From contig CAYRXE010000030.1 of NCBI GenBank assembly GCA_964428205.1, forward strand, positions 1 through 12,516: DNA of 12,516 nucleotides, read 5' to 3'. How positions within the stretch are numbered: position 1 is the first letter of the stretch; each line of letters opens with the position of its first letter. The translations under genes were made by a program, and so were the position numbers. The stretch is from CAYRXE01 sp964428205 (GTDB taxonomy: Bacteria > Patescibacteriota > Gracilibacteria > Peribacterales > Peribacteraceae). Below are positions 11,407 through 12,516 of this stretch, in pieces. The notes beneath the pieces are model-generated. The model ran no database searches and was not told where the DNA came from. It worked only from the letters and a program-made list of their open reading frames with translations.

Positions 11407-12213
11407 ATGAAAGCTTCCCGAAAGGTTTTTGCGGTGTTGAGTGTGGCTCTCCCTCTCATGCTCGTCGCCTCCATGACTGCGCACGCCGAAGGTTCTTGCC
11501 CAGATGTTGATGCGCAAATCAAAAAGTGTAAGGACGCAGGGAAGAGCTACTCCATCTATCTCAACAGCAGCATGTGCAAGGAAGCAAAGTGCACTGAGTG
11601 GGGTGGTAGTACGTCTTCCAGTTCGTCAGTGAACTGTCCAAATGTAGAAGAGATGATGCGCTACTGCGTCGAAAAAAATCTGGCCTACACCAAATACTGG
11701 GAGAATGGCTGTGATCGCTTGAAGTGTCGCGAGCCATGGGAAGGCTGGAACGCCAAGTCCTCTTCTTCGTGGTCGAGCAGTTGGTCCAGTAAGTGGTCGG
11801 GCTCCAGCTCCTCTTGGTCTTCTTCTTGGGCAAGCACGTCTTCGTCTGTCATCTGCAAGCGCACACAAGTAGAGAAGTTCTGGCTCTTTAGTTGTGAAGA
11901 CGGCAAGAGTTTCCGCCTGCCTGTCGCTCCTCGTCAGGAGAAGCCAAAGCCACTGCCTATGGCACCAAAAGGTCCTTGTACCGATGTTGAGCGCGCAATC
12001 ATCGAAGTAAAAGCTGCGATCGAAAAGAACCCAACGAGCGTCGAGCTCCAAAAGAAGCTCAACGAGCTCACGGCTAAGTACAACACCTGCAAGTCACAAA
12101 GCAGTTCTACGAGCAGCGCAACTACGAACACCACTGGCTGCAAGACAGAGGTTATCGATAACTGCAAAGTGACACGCTGTCCTGGTGGAAGAGCATTTAA
12201 GGTATGTAGCTAA
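11407..12213 (+). CDS. Secreted Cys-rich protein with Ser/Trp-rich linker
   Basis: A 268-aa protein of no family I recognise. A signal peptide (MKASRKVFAVLSVALPLMLV, cleavage after A27 in the AHA motif) directs export. Two tandem modules follow: C31-x9-C41-x15-C57-x4-C62 and C77-x9-C87-x14-C102-x4-C107. Each opens CP(D/N)V and ends KC, two residues before a Trp. Next is a low-complexity Ser linker (117-147) with Trp at 122, 126, 130, 137 and 141. A pair C150/C163, a helical segment from C191 (CTDVERAIIEVKAAIEKN) to C228, a second Ser/Thr linker and C245, C253, C258 and C267 complete it. All 16 Cys follow the signal peptide, so up to eight disulfides are possible. There is no membrane anchor or sortase motif. 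A surface or adhesive role is a guess. Confidence 0.85.
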   Translation: MKASRKVFAVLSVALPLMLVASMTAHAEGSCPDVDAQIKKCKDAGKSYSIYLNSSMCKEAKCTEWGGSTSSSSSVNCPNVEEMMRYCVEKNLAYTKYWENGCDRLKCREPWEGWNAKSSSSWSSSWSSKWSGSSSSWSSSWASTSSSVICKRTQVEKFWLFSCEDGKSFRLPVAPRQEKPKPLPMAPKGPCTDVERAIIEVKAAIEKNPTSVELQKKLNELTAKYNTCKSQSSSTSSATTNTTGCKTEVIDNCKVTRCPGGRAFKVCS

Positions 12214-12230
12214 TCCCCCCTCGTCATCAA

Positions 12231-12265
12231 AACGCCCCTCCCTTCTAAAAAGGCGGGGCGTTTTT
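12231..12265 (+). terminator. Rho-independent terminator after the Cys-rich protein gene
   Basis: AACGCCCC pairs with GGGGCGTT (12231-12238, 12255-12262), with an inner CCTT/AAGG stem. TTTTT (12261-12265) ends it on the + strand, and AAAA before the stem gives a T-run on the minus strand. It is probably shared with the convergent tRNA transcript, whose tRNA-Ala ends at 12276. Confidence 0.88.
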
Positions 12266-12275
12266 CATATCAAAG

Positions 12276-12352
12276 TGGTGGAGCTTAGGGGATTCGAACC
12301 CCTGACCTCTTCCATGCCATGGAAGCGCTCTAGCCAGCTGAGCTAAAGCCCC
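12276..12352 (-). tRNA. tRNA-Ala (GGC)
   Basis: A complete 77-nt tRNA with encoded CCA. The acceptor stem is GGGGCTT/AAGCTCC with one G-U pair. The D arm is GCTC/GAGC, the anticodon stem CTTCC/GGAAG and the 7-nt loop ATGGCAT, giving anticodon GGC (12318-12316). The variable loop is AGGTC and the T arm AGGGG-TTCGAAT-CCCCT. The discriminator is A and CCA lies at 12278-12276. The acceptor starts G-G-G; the typical alanine identity pair G3-U70 is present as the third pair. It is the last tRNA before the terminator in a minus-strand tRNA cluster. Confidence 0.96.
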
Positions 12353-12460
12353 AGAGTGATGTAAATGAAAGATCCAATGCGTAGAGCGCAGCGCGTCTTC
12401 TTTAGCTCGTCCCGTAAACGGGACTCGACCCAGCTGAGCTAAAGCCCCGAACTGATGTAA
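12335..12460. repeat. Direct repeat of the tRNA-Ala 5' half and its upstream flank
   Basis: Positions 12335-12364 and 12431-12460 match at 27 of 30 bases, exactly 96 bp apart. The shared block covers the tRNA-Ala acceptor and D-arm 5' part (CAGCTGAGCTAAAGCCCC on the + strand) and the flank TGATGTAA beyond the tRNA 5' end. The copy therefore arose by duplication of DNA that included sequence outside the tRNA. Confidence 0.9.
12400..12448 (-). pseudogene. Rearranged tRNA-Ala fragment folded as a long hairpin
   Basis: On the minus strand this starts GGGGCTTTAGCTCAGCTGG, identical to the 5' part of tRNA-Ala. It then passes straight to a T-arm-like GGGTCGAGTCCCG, with no anticodon arm. A perfect 6-bp hairpin GTCCCG-TTTA-CGGGAC follows, then GAGCTAAAG, the exact 9-nt reverse complement of its own CTTTAGCTC. 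The result is a 15-bp hairpin with an 11-nt bulge on one side. It has no anticodon and no CCA end, so it is not a working tRNA. It may be a recombination relic or a processing spacer between tRNAs. Confidence 0.6.
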
Positions 12461-12464
12461 TAAA

Positions 12465-12516
12465 TGGTGCGCCCGGCAGGATTTGAACCTACGACTTCCA
12501 GATCCGCAATCTGGCG
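12465..12516 (-). tRNA. tRNA-Arg (GCG), 3' part only
   Basis: The window ends inside this tRNA. Visible are the anticodon stem CCAGA/TCTGG with loop TTGCGGA (anticodon GCG at 12507-12505), variable loop AAGTC, T arm GTAGG-TTCAAAT-CCTGC, acceptor 3' strand CGGGCGC, discriminator A and encoded CCA (12467-12465). The acceptor 5' strand and D arm lie beyond the edge. GCG reads CGC/CGU. Most bacteria use an ACG anticodon deaminated to ICG for these codons, so this is unusual. Confidence 0.88.

Noticed and set aside
1..12516. CRISPR array, insertion-sequence transposase or phage genes
   Set aside because: No regularly spaced direct repeats and no transposase, integrase or phage structural motifs were seen in the reading frames.

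Overview
The window looks like bacterial chromosome from a small-genome lineage, most probably a Candidate Phyla Radiation (Patescibacteria) member of the Peregrinibacteria/Peribacteria kind. This is inference. It rests on VirB2/T4SS-pilin-like membrane proteins, a four-helix-bundle (S23/IVS) gene between low-complexity repeats, the rpmF-nusB-rnc order, and start codons with almost no Shine-Dalgarno sequences. UGA acts as a normal stop (glgP and nusB end in TGA), so the UGA=Gly code of Gracilibacteria is not in use.

Layout. 1-635 (+): the 3' end of rpsJ (uS10) with a Lys/Ala-rich N-terminal extension, then a 66-aa ORF. 619-2009 (-): rpmF-nusB-rnc, an RNA/ribosome-biogenesis operon split by an inverted heptad repeat. 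2097-2792 (-): a BI-1/YetJ-family membrane protein. 2899-4550 (+): two overlapping genes whose proteins each seem to carry three VirB2-like transmembrane hairpins. 4551-5109: a four-helix-bundle gene between related inverted repeats, filling the gap between two convergent genes. 5110-8261: divergent glgP-type glucan phosphorylase (-) and phosphohexomutase (+), a small glycogen/sugar-phosphate module. 8315-8972 (+): two unknown small proteins. 8984-9976 (-): an L-asparaginase-like protein with altered active-site residues. 9977-10592: no gene, but a dense series of stem-loops ending in a terminator-like hairpin, read as an unidentified structured RNA on the + strand. 10593-11243 (+): guanylate kinase. 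11407-12213 (+): a secreted Cys-rich protein with a Ser/Trp linker. 12231-12516: a terminator, tRNA-Ala(GGC), a rearranged tRNA-Ala fragment and a partial tRNA-Arg(GCG), all tRNAs on the minus strand.

Two things run through the window. First, most genes that begin a transcription unit have a -10-like hexamer only 6-10 nt before the start codon, several of them with an extended TGC motif. This predicts leaderless or near-leaderless mRNAs. Second, oligopurine repeats begin at or over the stop codons of nusB, glgP and the second pilin-like gene, which suggests one class of repeat inserts into 3' gene ends. The best candidates for something undescribed are the roughly 480-nt structured RNA region upstream of gmk, the paired triple-hairpin pilin-like proteins, and the tRNA-derived hairpin at 12400-12448.
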